Of a DNA stretch of 64,000 nt, positions 1 to 11,201 are shown piece after piece. Each line of letters starts with the position of its first letter. Position 1 is the first letter of the stretch. Origin of the DNA: Massilia sp. WG5 (GTDB lineage Bacteria; Pseudomonadota; Gammaproteobacteria; Burkholderiales; Burkholderiaceae_D); the NCBI RefSeq assembly GCF_001412595.2, contig NZ_CP012640.2:1674001-1738000 (forward strand), written 5' to 3'. The notes under the pieces are model-generated. The model ran no database searches, was not told the origin of the DNA, and saw only the letters and a program-made list of their open reading frames with translations. The position numbers and the translations under genes were made by a program.

Positions 1-863
1 GGCCCGTGCTGCTTCCATGCCTCGATCTCGGCCGGATCGCGGTACAGGTCGGGGTCGAACATCGAGTGCGCGCGAAACCGGTAGGTCTGGCATTCGAGGA
101 AGTACGGCCCTTTTCCGGCGCGCACGTGGCCGGCGGCGAGCGCGGCCGCCTCGTGCACCGCAAGCACGTCCATGCCGTTCGCCCTGCCGACAGCCATGTT
201 GTAGGCGGCGGCCTTGGCGCACAGGTCGGTCTGCGACTCGGAACGGGCAAGCGCCGTGCCCATCGCATAAAAATTGTTTTCGCAAATGAACAACAGCGGC
301 AGCTTCCACAGCGCCGCCAGGTTCGCCGTTTCGTGGAACACGCCCTCGGCCATCGCGCCCTCGCCGAAGAAGCAGGCATTCACGCGTGCTGTCCCCCGCG
401 TCTTGTCGGCCAGCGACAACCCGGCCGCAAGCGCGATGCCGCTGCCCACGATCGCGTTGCCGCCGTAAAAATGGCGGTCGCGGTCGAACAGGTGCATCGA
501 GCCGCCGCGCCCGTGCGAGCAGCCGGCCAGCTTGCCAAACATCTCCGCCATGATCGTGTTCATGGGCACCCCGCGCACCAGTGCGTGCCCGTGCTCGCGG
601 TAGGTCGCGATGACGTTGTCTTCAGGCGCCAGCGCATGCAGCGCTCCGACCGCGACCGCCTCCTGGCCAACGTACAGGTGCAGGAAGCCACGGATCTTGC
701 CGGCGCCGTAAAGCTCAGCCGATTTTTCCTCCATGCGGCGGATACGCTGCATATCGGCCAGCAGCGCATGGCAGAACGCACGATCCCGCGGCGCGCTGGG
801 CGGCCAAGCGGCGGACAGTGCGGCTTCGGCAGGGCTCATCGCTTGGCTGATGGGCGGGCTCAT
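1..863 (-). CDS. pdhA: TPP-dependent 2-oxoacid dehydrogenase E1 component, alpha subunit (3' end cut off by window edge)
   Basis: This is the first 287 or so codons of an E1-alpha subunit, which uses thiamine diphosphate to decarboxylate pyruvate (or acetoin or a branched 2-oxoacid) and pass the acyl group to E2. The TPP/Mg signature is visible as GEG at residues 167-169 and NN at 196-197, within [17 protein letters not shown]. The conserved loop [11 protein letters not shown] follows near residue 270. The reading frame is open to the window edge, so the C-terminus and any E1-beta and E2 genes lie outside. The ATG overlaps the TGA of the upstream synthetase gene (ATGA), which implies translational coupling. 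A second ATG eight codons in is an alternative start. Pyruvate is the most likely substrate given the acetyl-CoA synthetase neighbour, but the sequence alone does not settle it. Confidence 0.88.
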   Translation of the reverse strand, partial: MSPPISQAMSPAEAALSAAWPPSAPRDRAFCHALLADMQRIRRMEEKSAELYGAGKIRGFLHLYVGQEAVAVGALHALAPEDNVIATYREHGHALVRGVPMNTIMAEMFGKLAGCSHGRGGSMHLFDRDRHFYGGNAIVGSGIALAAGLSLADKTRGTARVNACFFGEGAMAEGVFHETANLAALWKLPLLFICENNFYAMGTALARSESQTDLCAKAAAYNMAVGRANGMDVLAVHEAAALAAGHVRAGKGPYFLECQTYRFRAHSMFDPDLYRDPAEIEAWKQHG

Positions 864-2623
864 TGGCTCGACTCCAGGGTGGAGATATCGCCTTCCGGCA
901 GGCCCAGTTCGCGCGCCTTCAGCAGGCGCCGCATGATCTTGCCGCTGCGCGTGCGCGGCAGCGACGCGACCACCTCGATTTCCTTTGGCGCCATCACAGC
1001 GCCCAGCCGGCTGCGCGCGTGGCCCAGCAGCGCCTTGCGCAACTGCTCCGAGTCCGCGTAGCCGGCGCGCAGCGAGACGAAGGCCTTGACGACTTCGCCA
1101 ACGGTCGGATCGGGCTTGCCGATCACGCCGGCCTCGGCGACCGCTGGATGTTCCATCAGTGCGCTTTCGACCTCGAAGGGGCCGATCAGGTGCCCTGCCG
1201 ACTTGATCACGTCGTCGCTGCGGCCGACGAACCAGAAATAGCCGTCCGCGTCGCGCCGCGCCAGGTCGCCCGTCAGGTAGAGGTCGTCCGCGAAGCATTT
1301 GCGATAGCGTTCCTCGTTGTTCAGGTAGCCCCGCATCATGCCGGGCCAGCCGCGGCGCAGCGCAAGTTCGCCTTCGATGCCGGGTTCAAGGACGACGTCG
1401 ACCTTGCCTTCGGCATCGCGCCGCACGATGCAGGCCTCGACCCCGGGCAGCGGGCGTCCCATCGAGCCGGGCTTGATGTCGAACCCGGGCGTGTTGGCGA
1501 TCATGATGCCGCCCGTTTCGGTCTGCCACCAATTGTCGTGGATCGGCAGCCCTAGCACTTCCTGTCCCCACCAAACCGCTTCGGGATTGAGGGGCTCGCC
1601 GACGCTGGCGATGAATCGAAGGGCCGGGAAGGAATATTTACGGGGAATCGCATTACCCGCCTTCATCAGCATCCGGATCGCCGTCGGCGCCGTGTACCAG
1701 ACGCTCACCCGCTCATTTTGCAGGATGCCATACCAGCGCTCGGCATCGAAGTCGGCAGCATCGACGATCGAGGTGACGCCGTGCAGCAGCGGTGCGACGA
1801 TGCCGTAAGAGGTGCCCGTGACCCAGCCCGGATCGGCAGTGCACCAGAAGATGTCATCCGGATGCAGGTCGAGTGCATACTTGCCGCTGACCCAGTGGGT
1901 GAGCACCGCGCCATGCACGTGCATGGCACCCTTTGGCGTGCCGGTGGTACCGCTGGTAAAGTGCAGCAGCGCGAGTTCCTCGGGGTCGGTGGGCCCGATC
2001 TCGAAGCGGTCGGACGCCTGCGCCAGCAGGTGCTTCAGGTCTTCGGTGTCGGGAAGCGGTTCGTCGTCTCCGTTCTCGCGCGCCAGGAGCACATGCCGCA
2101 GAAAGGGAAGTCGAGCCCGGATCGGCATGATCTTGCGCCGGTACAGCGAGCTGGTCGTGACCAGTACGCGCGCATCGCCGATGGTCATGCGTGTCGCAAT
2201 CGGTTCCGACCCAAAGGCGGAAAACATCGGACACGCCACGCAGCCGTTCTTGAGGCTGCCCAGCACCGCAATGTAGAGTTCGGGAATGCGGCCGGCGAGC
2301 ACGAACACGCGCTCGCCCTTGCCGACGCCGAGCGTGCGCAGCACGTTGGCGAACCGGTTGGTCAACAAGGAAAGTTCAAGGTAACTGAGATCGTGACGTT
2401 GTTCAACGCCGAGGAAGCGGAACGCCGTTTTGTCTCTTGCGGCGCCGCTGGCGTGCCGGTCGACCGCTTCATGTGCTATGTTCAGGCCGCCTTGCGGCAG
2501 GCCCGCCAGCTCACGCCGCGCCGCCTCCCATGAGAAGGCGGCGCGCAGCCCTTCATAGTCGGTCCAGTTGGGCGTGACCCGGTTTGCCGCACTACTCTTG
2601 CGGATGATCGAAGGCCGTGGCAC
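860..2623 (-). CDS. acsA: Acetyl-CoA synthetase (AcsA-type AMP-forming acyl-CoA ligase)
   Basis: The enzyme activates acetate (possibly other short acids) to acyl-AMP and then acyl-CoA. The AMP-binding P-loop [10 protein letters not shown] lies at about residues 223-232, the motif [10 protein letters not shown] follows in the middle, and the catalytic lysine sits in RTRSGK at about residue 562. The length of 587 residues suits the family. The frame stays open further upstream, but I chose a GTG start because GGAGG lies 5 bases before it and a strong promoter lies just upstream. Homologues that I recall also begin at about this PRPSIIRK segment. The TGA overlaps the pdhA ATG, so synthetase and E1 are probably made together, feeding one acetyl-CoA pool. 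Confidence 0.9.
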   Translation of the reverse strand: MPRPSIIRKSSAANRVTPNWTDYEGLRAAFSWEAARRELAGLPQGGLNIAHEAVDRHASGAARDKTAFRFLGVEQRHDLSYLELSLLTNRFANVLRTLGVGKGERVFVLAGRIPELYIAVLGSLKNGCVACPMFSAFGSEPIATRMTIGDARVLVTTSSLYRRKIMPIRARLPFLRHVLLARENGDDEPLPDTEDLKHLLAQASDRFEIGPTDPEELALLHFTSGTTGTPKGAMHVHGAVLTHWVSGKYALDLHPDDIFWCTADPGWVTGTSYGIVAPLLHGVTSIVDAADFDAERWYGILQNERVSVWYTAPTAIRMLMKAGNAIPRKYSFPALRFIASVGEPLNPEAVWWGQEVLGLPIHDNWWQTETGGIMIANTPGFDIKPGSMGRPLPGVEACIVRRDAEGKVDVVLEPGIEGELALRRGWPGMMRGYLNNEERYRKCFADDLYLTGDLARRDADGYFWFVGRSDDVIKSAGHLIGPFEVESALMEHPAVAEAGVIGKPDPTVGEVVKAFVSLRAGYADSEQLRKALLGHARSRLGAVMAPKEIEVVASLPRTRSGKIMRRLLKARELGLPEGDISTLESSQ

Positions 2624-2653
2624 GACTTCCTCCGTACTCGCAAAACGTGGTTC

Positions 2654-2683
2654 ATTATGTGGCGCGCCGCTTGGCAGTGTCAA
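2654..2683 (-). promoter_or_regulatory. Sigma-70 promoter of acsA-pdhA
   Basis: On the minus strand TTGACA (2683-2678) is followed after 18 bases by CATAAT (2659-2654). Transcription would begin about 25 bases before the GTG start at 2623, leaving room for the GGAGG ribosome site. The rest of the gap to the next gene (2684-2975) shows no convincing coding sequence, RNA or repeat. Confidence 0.7.
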
Positions 2684-2975
2684 CATCGGCGCTATCTGGC
2701 GAATCTGCTTCCCCAACCGATGCGCTGGGACAGCAAGTGTCGCTGTTCGATATAAGGATGCCTAGTCGCTTTTTGGATACTGAAAAGTTGGCGGCATCTG
2801 CTTGCCCCCGCGACTTTGCTGAATTGGAGACAGAGCCTGCCGATACCGACCGAGAACCGGAGTGCACGACTCGCGCATCCGACATGAGCGACGAGCAGAC
2901 ATCCATCAGGCATTCCTTTCGCTTGCCCGCTCGCTCATCTATTGGCGGTATCTCGAACGGTTTTATCAGGCGTAC

Positions 2976-3323
2976 TTACTCGTCGAAATCCTCGGCCAAA
3001 TTCTTCCAGCCCCGGCTCTTGGCGAAGGCCGCGAATTCCTCCGGCGCCTCGAGCACGACCAGGCGGCTCTCCTGCAGGCCCGGATCGCTGTGGCCGAAGT
3101 CCGGCCCCTTGTAGCCGACGGCCCGGAGGCGGTCGATGATCTGGCGGACCAGCACCGGATCCTTGTAGGCGCCGGGTTCGAGCCGGGCCTTGAAATCCAC
3201 GTATACGTCGATGATCCCGTAGCCCTCGTCGAAGATGCGGATCGCCTTGACGTCGAGGGTACGGCCCTGGCTGTCCTTGGCCTGGAAGGGGCCGGACAGT
3301 TCAATATCGGAATTATCGCTCAT
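2976..3323 (-). CDS. Small conserved hypothetical protein
   Basis: This acidic protein of 115 residues starts MSDNSDIELSGPF and ends NLAEDFDE. It has no signal peptide, membrane segment or cofactor motif that I recognise. The ATG lies 28 bases after the pssA stop on the same strand, so the two may be cotranscribed. Upstream in-frame codons run into pssA and have the arginine-rich composition of a wrong frame, so the internal ATG is the real start. Regular hydrophobic spacing such as YGIIDVYVDF and good codon-position GC bias support a real gene, but I cannot assign a function. Confidence 0.7.
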   Translation of the reverse strand: MSDNSDIELSGPFQAKDSQGRTLDVKAIRIFDEGYGIIDVYVDFKARLEPGAYKDPVLVRQIIDRLRAVGYKGPDFGHSDPGLQESRLVVLEAPEEFAAFAKSRGWKNLAEDFDE

Positions 3324-3351
3324 GGCTGCAGCATACCACCGGGCGCGCGGC

Positions 3352-4221
3352 TCAGCGCCGCTCGCTCGGATCGAGCGTCTCCTCCTCGGTCTGCACGATG
3401 CTGACCGGCTTGCCCTTGGCCAGGCGCCAGAAGTAGACCACATAGCCCGACAGGCCGTAGACCACGAACAGCGGCCACAGGACCTTCGGCGGGTCGATCG
3501 CCAGCAGGGCGAAGAACAGCGCGATCAGGAACACCACGATGAAGGGCACCGACTTGCGGAAGTTGACGTCCTTGAAGCTGTAGAACGGCACGTTGGTGAC
3601 CATGGTCAGGCCGGCGAACAGGGCCAGGCTCCAGGAGATCCAGTCGACCTTGGCCGGGCTGATATTGATCTCGGGATCGGTCATCATCATCACGAAGCCG
3701 ACCACCAGGGCCGCCGCGGCCGGGCTGGGCAAGCCCTGGAAGAAGCGCTTGTCGACCACTTCGATATTGGTGTTGAAGCGCGCCAGGCGCAGCGCGGCAC
3801 CGGCGCAGTAGACGAAGGCGGCGATCCAGCCCAGCTTGCCCAGGCCGCGCAGCGACCATTCGTAGATCACCAGGGCCGGCGCGGCGCCGAAGGACACCAT
3901 GTCGGACAGCGAGTCGTACTGGGCGCCGAACTCCGACTGGGTGTTGGTCAGGCGCGCCACGCGGCCGTCCAGGCCGTCGAGGATCATGGCGATGAACACG
4001 GCCCAGCAGGCATGATCGAAACGCTGGTTCATCGCCATCACGATGGCGTAGAAGCCGCCGAACAGGGCGGCGGTGGTGAAGGCGTTGGGCAGCAGGTAGA
4101 TGCCGCGGCGCGGACGGGCCTCGGCGTCGGCCTTGCGGGGCACCCGGCTGAAGCGGCTGAAGCGGCCGAAACGACCGGTCTTGGGCGCGCCGTTCTTTCT
4201 GCGGCGTGGGAATGTTGGCAT
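3352..4221 (-). CDS. pssA: CDP-diacylglycerol--serine O-phosphatidyltransferase
   Basis: This integral membrane enzyme makes phosphatidylserine, the precursor of phosphatidylethanolamine, from CDP-diacylglycerol and serine. The CDP-alcohol phosphatidyltransferase signature DG-x2-AR-x8-G-x3-D-x3-D is intact as DGLDGRVAR, then FGAQYDSLSD, at about residues 82-108. Several hydrophobic helices follow. The N-terminal 35 residues are strongly basic and probably cytoplasmic. Its 289 residues are typical for proteobacterial PssA. In many Burkholderiales pssA sits beside ilvC and psd. Here ilvC is 2 kb away with a SIMPL and a PEP-CTERM gene between, and psd is not in the window. Confidence 0.95.
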   Translation of the reverse strand: MPTFPRRRKNGAPKTGRFGRFSRFSRVPRKADAEARPRRGIYLLPNAFTTAALFGGFYAIVMAMNQRFDHACWAVFIAMILDGLDGRVARLTNTQSEFGAQYDSLSDMVSFGAAPALVIYEWSLRGLGKLGWIAAFVYCAGAALRLARFNTNIEVVDKRFFQGLPSPAAAALVVGFVMMMTDPEINISPAKVDWISWSLALFAGLTMVTNVPFYSFKDVNFRKSVPFIVVFLIALFFALLAIDPPKVLWPLFVVYGLSGYVVYFWRLAKGKPVSIVQTEEETLDPSERR

Positions 4222-4313
4222 AGTATTGTTATTCGGTAACAGCGCGCGCGGGCGCGAACCTTGCCATTATATGGCCGCGCCGCGCCGTTAGCGAACCGAT
4301 ACTGTTACCTGAA

Positions 4314-5093
4314 TTACCTGAATTTCACTTTGCCGACCAGCCGCATCTGCAGACGGGTCTCGCCCGGCTCGAAGCTGGGCTCGGGCATCTCGGCGCTGTC
4401 GGCACGTTTGCCGCGCATCATCGCCATCGGCGCGGCCGCCGCCTCGGCGCCGCCCACGTAATTGCCGCTGCCTTCGAAGTCGACGGTATCGATCACGGCG
4501 TCGCCCACGTTCCGGCCCATCGCGCGCGCGATCGAGGCGATGCGCTCGTTCAGGTTGCGGTAGGTGGCGGCGATGCGCTCGTCGTCCAGCTTCCTGGTCA
4601 GCTCGGGGCTGAGGTGGTAGTCGATATTGCTGATCCCCAGCACCTTCTGGGCCGCGGCGGCCGTCTTCGGCAGATTGTCGAGGTTGCGGGTCCTGACTTC
4701 GAGGTACTGGCCGACGCGCCAGCCGATCGGGATGCGGCGCGCGGCCGGCGTCGCCAGCGGGCGCGGCGTGTCCGGCACTTCCGGATACACCGGGTAGCTG
4801 TAGTAATTCACCGTCTTCAGCACGGCCTGCGGGTCTTCCCTGCGGACGATGTCCGTGCCCTGCTTCATCTTCTGGTTCACGCGCGCGGTGGCGGCGGCGC
4901 GGTCCTTGTCCTGCTCCTCGACCGAGAAGGTGACGGTGGCTTCGTCATTCGCGTGCCTGACTTCGCCGAAGGCCGGGACGATGACCAGGGTGCCGCTGGT
5001 CGTCGCCACGGCGGCGGTCTGCGCCTGGGCGTCCAGCATGGGGGCCAGGCCGAGGCCGAGGCTGGCGGCGAGGATGAGCGTCGATGCGCGCAT
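4314..5093 (-). CDS. SIMPL-domain (DUF541) exported protein
   Basis: The 259-residue protein opens with a signal peptide (hydrophobic stretch at residues 4-18, likely cleavage after DAQA). A SIMPL/DUF541 domain follows, recognisable from TLVIVPAFGEVRHANDEATVTFSVEEQDKD and the later YLEVRTRNLDNLPK segment. Members are periplasmic or outer-membrane associated and poorly understood. The ATG at 5093 is preceded by AGGAG, whereas longer in-frame versions begin in intergenic sequence. The gene is divergent from a PEP-CTERM gene. A perfect 16-bp palindrome resembling a LacI-family operator lies 78 bases upstream. Confidence 0.85.
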   Translation of the reverse strand: MRASTLILAASLGLGLAPMLDAQAQTAAVATTSGTLVIVPAFGEVRHANDEATVTFSVEEQDKDRAAATARVNQKMKQGTDIVRREDPQAVLKTVNYYSYPVYPEVPDTPRPLATPAARRIPIGWRVGQYLEVRTRNLDNLPKTAAAAQKVLGISNIDYHLSPELTRKLDDERIAATYRNLNERIASIARAMGRNVGDAVIDTVDFEGSGNYVGGAEAAAAPMAMMRGKRADSAEMPEPSFEPGETRLQMRLVGKVKFR

Positions 5094-5170
5094 GGCTGTT
5101 CTCCTGTGAGTTCGTATCAGGCCGAACGATACCGTGTTTTGCGCCGCTGTCGAGTTTCTGTAATGGAAAG

Positions 5171-5186
5171 TTGCAAACGTTTGCAA
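5171..5186. promoter_or_regulatory. Perfect 16-bp palindrome, LacI/PurR-type operator candidate
   Basis: TTGCAAACGTTTGCAA is its own reverse complement and carries the AAACGTTT centre typical of LacI-family operators; its core GCAAACGTTTGC matches that of the PurR box. It lies between the divergent SIMPL and PEP-CTERM genes, closer to the former. No LacI-family gene is in the window. Confidence 0.45.
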
Positions 5187-5276
5187 ATGAGTGCATTTGT
5201 CGCGCACGCCAGACGCGCACCGGACAAGCGGACTTGGCGGGTATAGGCTGCATGACAGGCTTTCGAGGAGCATGCC

Positions 5277-7219
<1,943 letters not shown>

Positions 7220-7228
7220 CATGCCGCT

Positions 7229-7720
7229 TTAAACTTTCAAAATGCGCTCGCCCCGGCCGATGCCGGAGCCGCCCGTGCGGACGGTCTCGAGGATGGAAGC
7301 GCGGTCGATGGCGTCGATGAAGGCGTCGAGCTTGCTCTTGGCGCCGGTCAGCTCGATCGTGTAGGTCTTCTCGGTCACGTCGATGATGCGGCCGCGGAAG
7401 ATGTCCGCGGTGCGCTTCATCTCTTCGCGCTCCTTGCCGACCGCCCTCACCTTGATCAGCATGAGCTCGCGCTCGATGTGCTGGCCTTCGGTCAGGTCGA
7501 CCACCTTCACCACCTCGATCAGGCGGTTCAGGTGTTTCGTGATCTGCTCGATGATGTCGTCCGAGCCGGAGGTCACGATGGTCATGCGCGACAGCGTCGC
7601 ATCTTCGGTCGGCGCCACCGTCAGGGTCTCGATGTTGTAGGCGCGTGCGGAGAACAGGCCGACCACGCGCGACAGGGCGCCCGCTTCGTTCTCGATCAGG
7701 ACTGAAATAATGTGGCGCAT
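7229..7720 (-). CDS. ilvH: Acetolactate synthase small (regulatory) subunit
   Basis: This 163-residue subunit binds the catalytic subunit and confers valine feedback inhibition. An N-terminal ACT domain (about residues 3-75, starting HIISVLIENEAGALSRVVGLF) holds the valine site. The C-terminal half is the ALS small-subunit domain ending in the conserved GGSGIGRGERILKV. The ATG shares one base with the ilvB stop (TAATG), so translation is coupled. Confidence 0.97.
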   Translation of the reverse strand: MRHIISVLIENEAGALSRVVGLFSARAYNIETLTVAPTEDATLSRMTIVTSGSDDIIEQITKHLNRLIEVVKVVDLTEGQHIERELMLIKVRAVGKEREEMKRTADIFRGRIIDVTEKTYTIELTGAKSKLDAFIDAIDRASILETVRTGGSGIGRGERILKV

Positions 7721-9447
7721 TACAGGTCCTCCGAGCTCAGCAGCATCTCCGACAGGCCCTTGCCCGTCTTGACCATCGGCCAGACGTTCTCGCTGCGGTC
7801 GGTGATGAAGTTCATGAACACCAGGCGGTCCTTCATGGCGAAGGCGTCGCGCAGCGCGCCCTCGACGTCGCCCGGTTTCTCGATGCGCATGCCGACGTGC
7901 CCGTAGGACTCGGCCAGCTTCTCGAAATCGGGCAGCGAATCCATGTAGGACTCGGAATAGCGCGAGTTATAGTCGAGCTCCTGCCACTGGCGCACCATGC
8001 CCAGGAAACGGTTGTTCAGGAGGATGATCTTCGGCGTCAGGTGGTACTGCTTGCAGGTCGCCAGCTCCTGGATGTTCATCTGGATCGAACCCTCGCCGGT
8101 GATGCAGGCCACGGTGGCGTCGGGATTCGCCATCTGCACGCCCATCGCGTACGGCAGGCCCACGCCCATCGTGCCCAGGCCGCCCGAATTGATCCAGCGG
8201 CGCGGCTGGTTGAACGGGTAGTACTGCGCGGCCCACATCTGGTGCTGGCCGACGTCGGAGGTGACGAAGGCGTCGCCGCCGGTGACCTGCCACAGGGTCT
8301 CGACCACCGACTGCGGCTTGATGACCTCGCTGGACGGCGTGTATTTCAGGCATTCGCGCGAACGCCATTCGCCGATCTGCTGCCACCATTTCTGCAGCGC
8401 CGGTTCGTTCGGCTTCTGTTCCGCCGCGTCGAGCTGGGACAGCAGTTCCACCAGCACGTCCTTGACGTTGCCGACGATCGGGATGTCGACCTTCACCCGC
8501 TTCGAGATCGACGACGGGTCGATGTCGATATGGATGATCTTGCGCGGATTGCTGGCGAAGTGCTTCGGGTTGCCGATCACGCGGTCGTCGAAGCGGGCGC
8601 CGATCGCGACCAGCACGTCGCAGTGCTGCATCGCCATGTTCGCCTCGTAGGTGCCGTGCATCCCCGGCATGCCGACGAAGTGGCCGCTGGAGGCGCGGTA
8701 GGCGCCCAGGCCCATCAGCGTATTGGTGACCGGGAAGCCGAGCTTGTCGACCAGGCGGTTCAGTTCGTTCGAGGCGTTCGCCAGGATCACGCCGCCGCCG
8801 GTGTAGATCATCGGGCGTTCGGCGGACAGCAGCAGCTGCACGGCCTTGCGGATCTGGCCCGCGTGGCCCTTGTCGACCGGCTTGTACGAGCGCATCTCGA
8901 CGTCGCGAGGATACTCGTACAGGGCCTTCTGCATGCTGATGTCCTTCGGGATATCGACCAGGACCGGGCCGGGACGGCCGGTGCGGGCGATATAGAAGGC
9001 TTTCTTCATCGTCGCGGCGAGGTCGCGCACGTCCTTGACGAGGAAGTTGTGTTTCACGACCGGACGGGTGATGCCGACCGTGTCGCACTCCTGGAAAGCG
9101 TCCTGGCCGATCGCGTGGGTCGGCACCTGGCCCGAGATCACCACCATCGGAATCGAATCCATATAGGCGGTGGAGAGGCCGGTGACGGCATTCGTCACGC
9201 CCGGACCGGACGTGACCAGGGCCACGCCGACTTCGTTCGAGCTGCGCGAATAGGCGTCGGCTGCGTGGATGGCCGCCTGTTCGTGGCGTACCAGGATGTG
9301 CTGGAATTTGTCCTGCTTGAAGATGGCGTCGTAGATATAGAGGACCGCGCCGCCGGGATAACCGAAGACGTGTTTCACGCCCTCTTCCGCGAGGCAACGA
9401 ACAACTATTTCAGCGCCCGTGATGGGAACTGCTGCGTCATGACTCAT
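7720..9447 (-). CDS. ilvB: Acetolactate synthase large (catalytic) subunit
   Basis: This TPP- and FAD-dependent enzyme condenses two pyruvates to acetolactate, or pyruvate with 2-oxobutyrate. The conserved catalytic glutamate lies in RHEQAAIHAADAY near residue 55, the FAD region in the middle, and the TPP/Mg motif GEGSIQMNIQELATCKQY with NNRFLGMVRQWQ in the last third. I use the ATG at 9447, preceded by AAGGA at good spacing; an in-frame TTG five codons earlier is less likely. The length is 575 residues. The gene heads ilvB-ilvH-ilvC and is preceded by an unusually long untranslated region. Confidence 0.97.
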   Translation of the reverse strand: MSHDAAVPITGAEIVVRCLAEEGVKHVFGYPGGAVLYIYDAIFKQDKFQHILVRHEQAAIHAADAYSRSSNEVGVALVTSGPGVTNAVTGLSTAYMDSIPMVVISGQVPTHAIGQDAFQECDTVGITRPVVKHNFLVKDVRDLAATMKKAFYIARTGRPGPVLVDIPKDISMQKALYEYPRDVEMRSYKPVDKGHAGQIRKAVQLLLSAERPMIYTGGGVILANASNELNRLVDKLGFPVTNTLMGLGAYRASSGHFVGMPGMHGTYEANMAMQHCDVLVAIGARFDDRVIGNPKHFASNPRKIIHIDIDPSSISKRVKVDIPIVGNVKDVLVELLSQLDAAEQKPNEPALQKWWQQIGEWRSRECLKYTPSSEVIKPQSVVETLWQVTGGDAFVTSDVGQHQMWAAQYYPFNQPRRWINSGGLGTMGVGLPYAMGVQMANPDATVACITGEGSIQMNIQELATCKQYHLTPKIILLNNRFLGMVRQWQELDYNSRYSESYMDSLPDFEKLAESYGHVGMRIEKPGDVEGALRDAFAMKDRLVFMNFITDRSENVWPMVKTGKGLSEMLLSSEDL

Positions 9448-9751
9448 TACGTTTCCTTTCAAGACCCATAGGGAGATTGATCGGATGCTCGTTCCTGACG
9501 AGATACGTATCGCGCAACAGTGCTCAGGCTTCCCTTCTTCCTGCGGTCACGTCGATCTTTCAGCTATCCGTAGACAGCTTACGAACCGGCGCTGGTCGCA
9601 AACTCGTTTGGCGTGAGTTTCTGTTGGCGTATTGCGTGTCTCTCGCGCTTTTGGCACGGGTTGGAGCAAACTGCCTACATGTGAAAGCGCGTCATTCCTG
9701 GACTGGCGGGGTATGCCATTCCGGATGACCTTGGGCTTCGGGGTTGCAAAG
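9448..9751 (-). promoter_or_regulatory. Long 5' leader of ilvBHC, possible cis-regulatory RNA
   Basis: About 300 bases separate the likely start of transcription from the ilvB ATG. The leader can form local hairpins, for example CTCGT-CAGGA-ACGAG and AGCTGTC-TACG-GATAGCT near ilvB. I found no short reading frame rich in Leu, Val or Ile codons with a ribosome site, so a classical attenuator peptide is not supported. Structured ilv leaders are known in bacteria, but I cannot assign this one to a family. The part from 9789 to 9900 is AT-rich and shows no gene. Confidence 0.4.
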
Positions 9752-9759
9752 CGTTAGAT

Positions 9760-9788
9760 ACCTTACTGCGTTGCACCATTTAGGTCAA
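9760..9788 (-). promoter_or_regulatory. Candidate sigma-70 promoter of ilvBHC
   Basis: On the minus strand TTGACC (9788-9783) is followed after 17 bases by TAAGGT (9765-9760). The -35 is good and the -10 is weak. No better pair was seen in the gap. Confidence 0.45.
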
Positions 9789-9900
9789 GTACAAATATGG
9801 AAATAACTTTTTTGGTGCATCGGGGATGTGCGCAAAATTATCGTCGGCTGTCGGGCCCGGCAGTTCCTGAAAATTGCCGGGATCGCGTTACGCGCCTGAA

Positions 9901-10533
9901 TCAGGCGACGCCGTTCATGCAGAATTCGCGGCAGCCGGGACGCTGCAGCAAACGCTCTACATAAGCCTGGATGGCCGGATAGGCCGGCCGTTGCATCGGC
10001 GTCATCAGCCAGCGATTGACCGACAGTCCCAGCACGATATCGGCCAGCGAGAACGCCGTCCCGGCGGCGAACGCGCCGGTGTTCGCGAGCTGCCCCTCGA
10101 GGATGCCCATGTGCCGGTTCCACTGCGCGATGCTGTGCTCCACCTGTCCCTGGTCCGCATGCGCCGGCCTGTTGCGCACCAGGGCCATGAAGGCATAGCG
10201 CCAGGAATTGTTCAGCTCGGTCGCCTGCCAGTCCATCCACTGCTCGACGCGCGCCCGCGCCGCCGGCGCCGACGGCAGCAGGGCGGCATCGCCGCCGTAG
10301 CGGCCGGCCAGGTAGCGACAGATCGCGTTCGATTCCCACAGCACGGTATCGCCATCGACGATCACCGGCACCATCGCATTCGGATTCAGGGCCAGGAATG
10401 CGGCTTCCCGGGTGGACTGGAATCCGGCGCCCCAGTCTTCCCGGTTGAAGGGAATCTCCAGTTCGGCGCAGGTCCACAAGACCTTGCGGACATTGATCGA
10501 GCTTGCCTTTCCGAGAATGCGCAGCATCTTCAT
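9901..10533 (-). CDS. Glutathione S-transferase family protein
   Basis: This 210-residue soluble protein has an N-terminal thioredoxin-like domain (residues 1-80), with the cis-proline segment [11 protein letters not shown] and the glutathione-contact motif [11 protein letters not shown] helical C-terminal domain contains [15 protein letters not shown], the usual GST N-capping region. A serine (KASSINVRK) is in the place of the catalytic Ser/Tyr. The substrate is unknown. AGGAAGAG precedes two closely spaced ATGs, and I give the first. The gene is divergent from the sigma-factor operon. Confidence 0.92.
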   Translation of the reverse strand: MKMLRILGKASSINVRKVLWTCAELEIPFNREDWGAGFQSTREAAFLALNPNAMVPVIVDGDTVLWESNAICRYLAGRYGGDAALLPSAPAARARVEQWMDWQATELNNSWRYAFMALVRNRPAHADQGQVEHSIAQWNRHMGILEGQLANTGAFAAGTAFSLADIVLGLSVNRWLMTPMQRPAYPAIQAYVERLLQRPGCREFCMNGVA

Positions 10534-10558
10534 CTCTTCCTGTAATGGTCCGAATGAT

Positions 10559-10576
10559 TGTAAATGCCCGTTTACA
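10559..10576. promoter_or_regulatory. Inverted repeat in the GST / sigma-factor intergenic region
   Basis: TGTAAA and TTTACA flank six bases (TGCCCG). The dyad lies midway between the two divergent starts, so it could be an operator for either. No regulator can be named from sequence alone. Confidence 0.35.
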
Positions 10577-10631
10577 GTGCGCTCAACCGTAATTTTTGCT
10601 AGGATTCGAAGGTTTTCCGACCCTTCATCGC

Positions 10632-11201
10632 ATGGCCACTGACAAAGAACTAAACGACTTCCTCGAGAGTGTCGAGCGGCGCGCCTTCAAGCAGGCGGCG
10701 TACGCAGTCCGCAAGGACGAGGCAGCGCTGGACATCGTTCAGGACGCCATGATCAAGCTGGCCGAGAAATACGGCGACAAGCCCCTGGCCGAACTGCCGA
10801 TGCTGTTCCAGCGCATCCTCCAGAACACCATCCTCGATTATTTCCGGCGCGAGAAGGTCCGGAACACCTGGGTCAGCCTGTTTGGAGGCCTCGGCCGCCG
10901 GGATGAAGGTGACGAGGACTTTGATATACTCGACTCCTACGAGGCCGAGGAAGGGACAGCTGCCGCCGAGTCGAGCGCAGACCAGGTCGAACGCGCCGAA
11001 ACCTTGCGCCTGATCGACGAAGAGATACAAAAGCTCCCGGCGCGTCAACGGGAAGCCTTCCTCATGCGTTACTGGCAGGACATGGACGTGGCCGAAACGG
11101 CCGAAGCGATGGGTTGCTCCGAGGGCAGTGTGAAAACGCACTGTTCTCGCGCTACGCATACCCTCCAAAAAGCCCTGGAGGCCAAGGGAATTAAATTATG
11201 A
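10632..11201 (+). CDS. RNA polymerase sigma factor, ECF (sigma-70 family)
   Basis: This 189-residue factor has a region 2 core (about residues 25-75, with [12 protein letters not shown] and [17 protein letters not shown]) that contacts the -10 element. A 50-residue acidic linker follows, then a region 4 helix-turn-helix, [15 protein letters not shown] then [18 protein letters not shown], that contacts the -35. The ATG at 10632 begins MATDKELND. The stop overlaps the next ATG (ATGA). The following gene encodes a small one-pass membrane protein, which in this arrangement could act as a cognate anti-sigma; that is inference. Confidence 0.93.
   Translation: MATDKELNDFLESVERRAFKQAAYAVRKDEAALDIVQDAMIKLAEKYGDKPLAELPMLFQRILQNTILDYFRREKVRNTWVSLFGGLGRRDEGDEDFDILDSYEAEEGTAAAESSADQVERAETLRLIDEEIQKLPARQREAFLMRYWQDMDVAETAEAMGCSEGSVKTHCSRATHTLQKALEAKGIKL

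Noticed and set aside
2684..2975. Short frames in the gap before acsA
   Set aside because: They overlap one another in several frames, lack ribosome sites, and resemble no known protein; treated as non-coding.
9661..9720. Leader peptide for ilvB attenuation (14 codons, MAYPASPGMTRFHM)
   Set aside because: It lacks a well-placed ribosome site and has no run of Leu, Val or Ile codons.
9770..9820. TGCACCA and TGGTGCA half sites upstream of ilvB as an NtrC operator
   Set aside because: The halves are about 34 bases apart instead of 3 to 5, and no sigma-54 promoter lies nearby, so NtrC binding is not supported.
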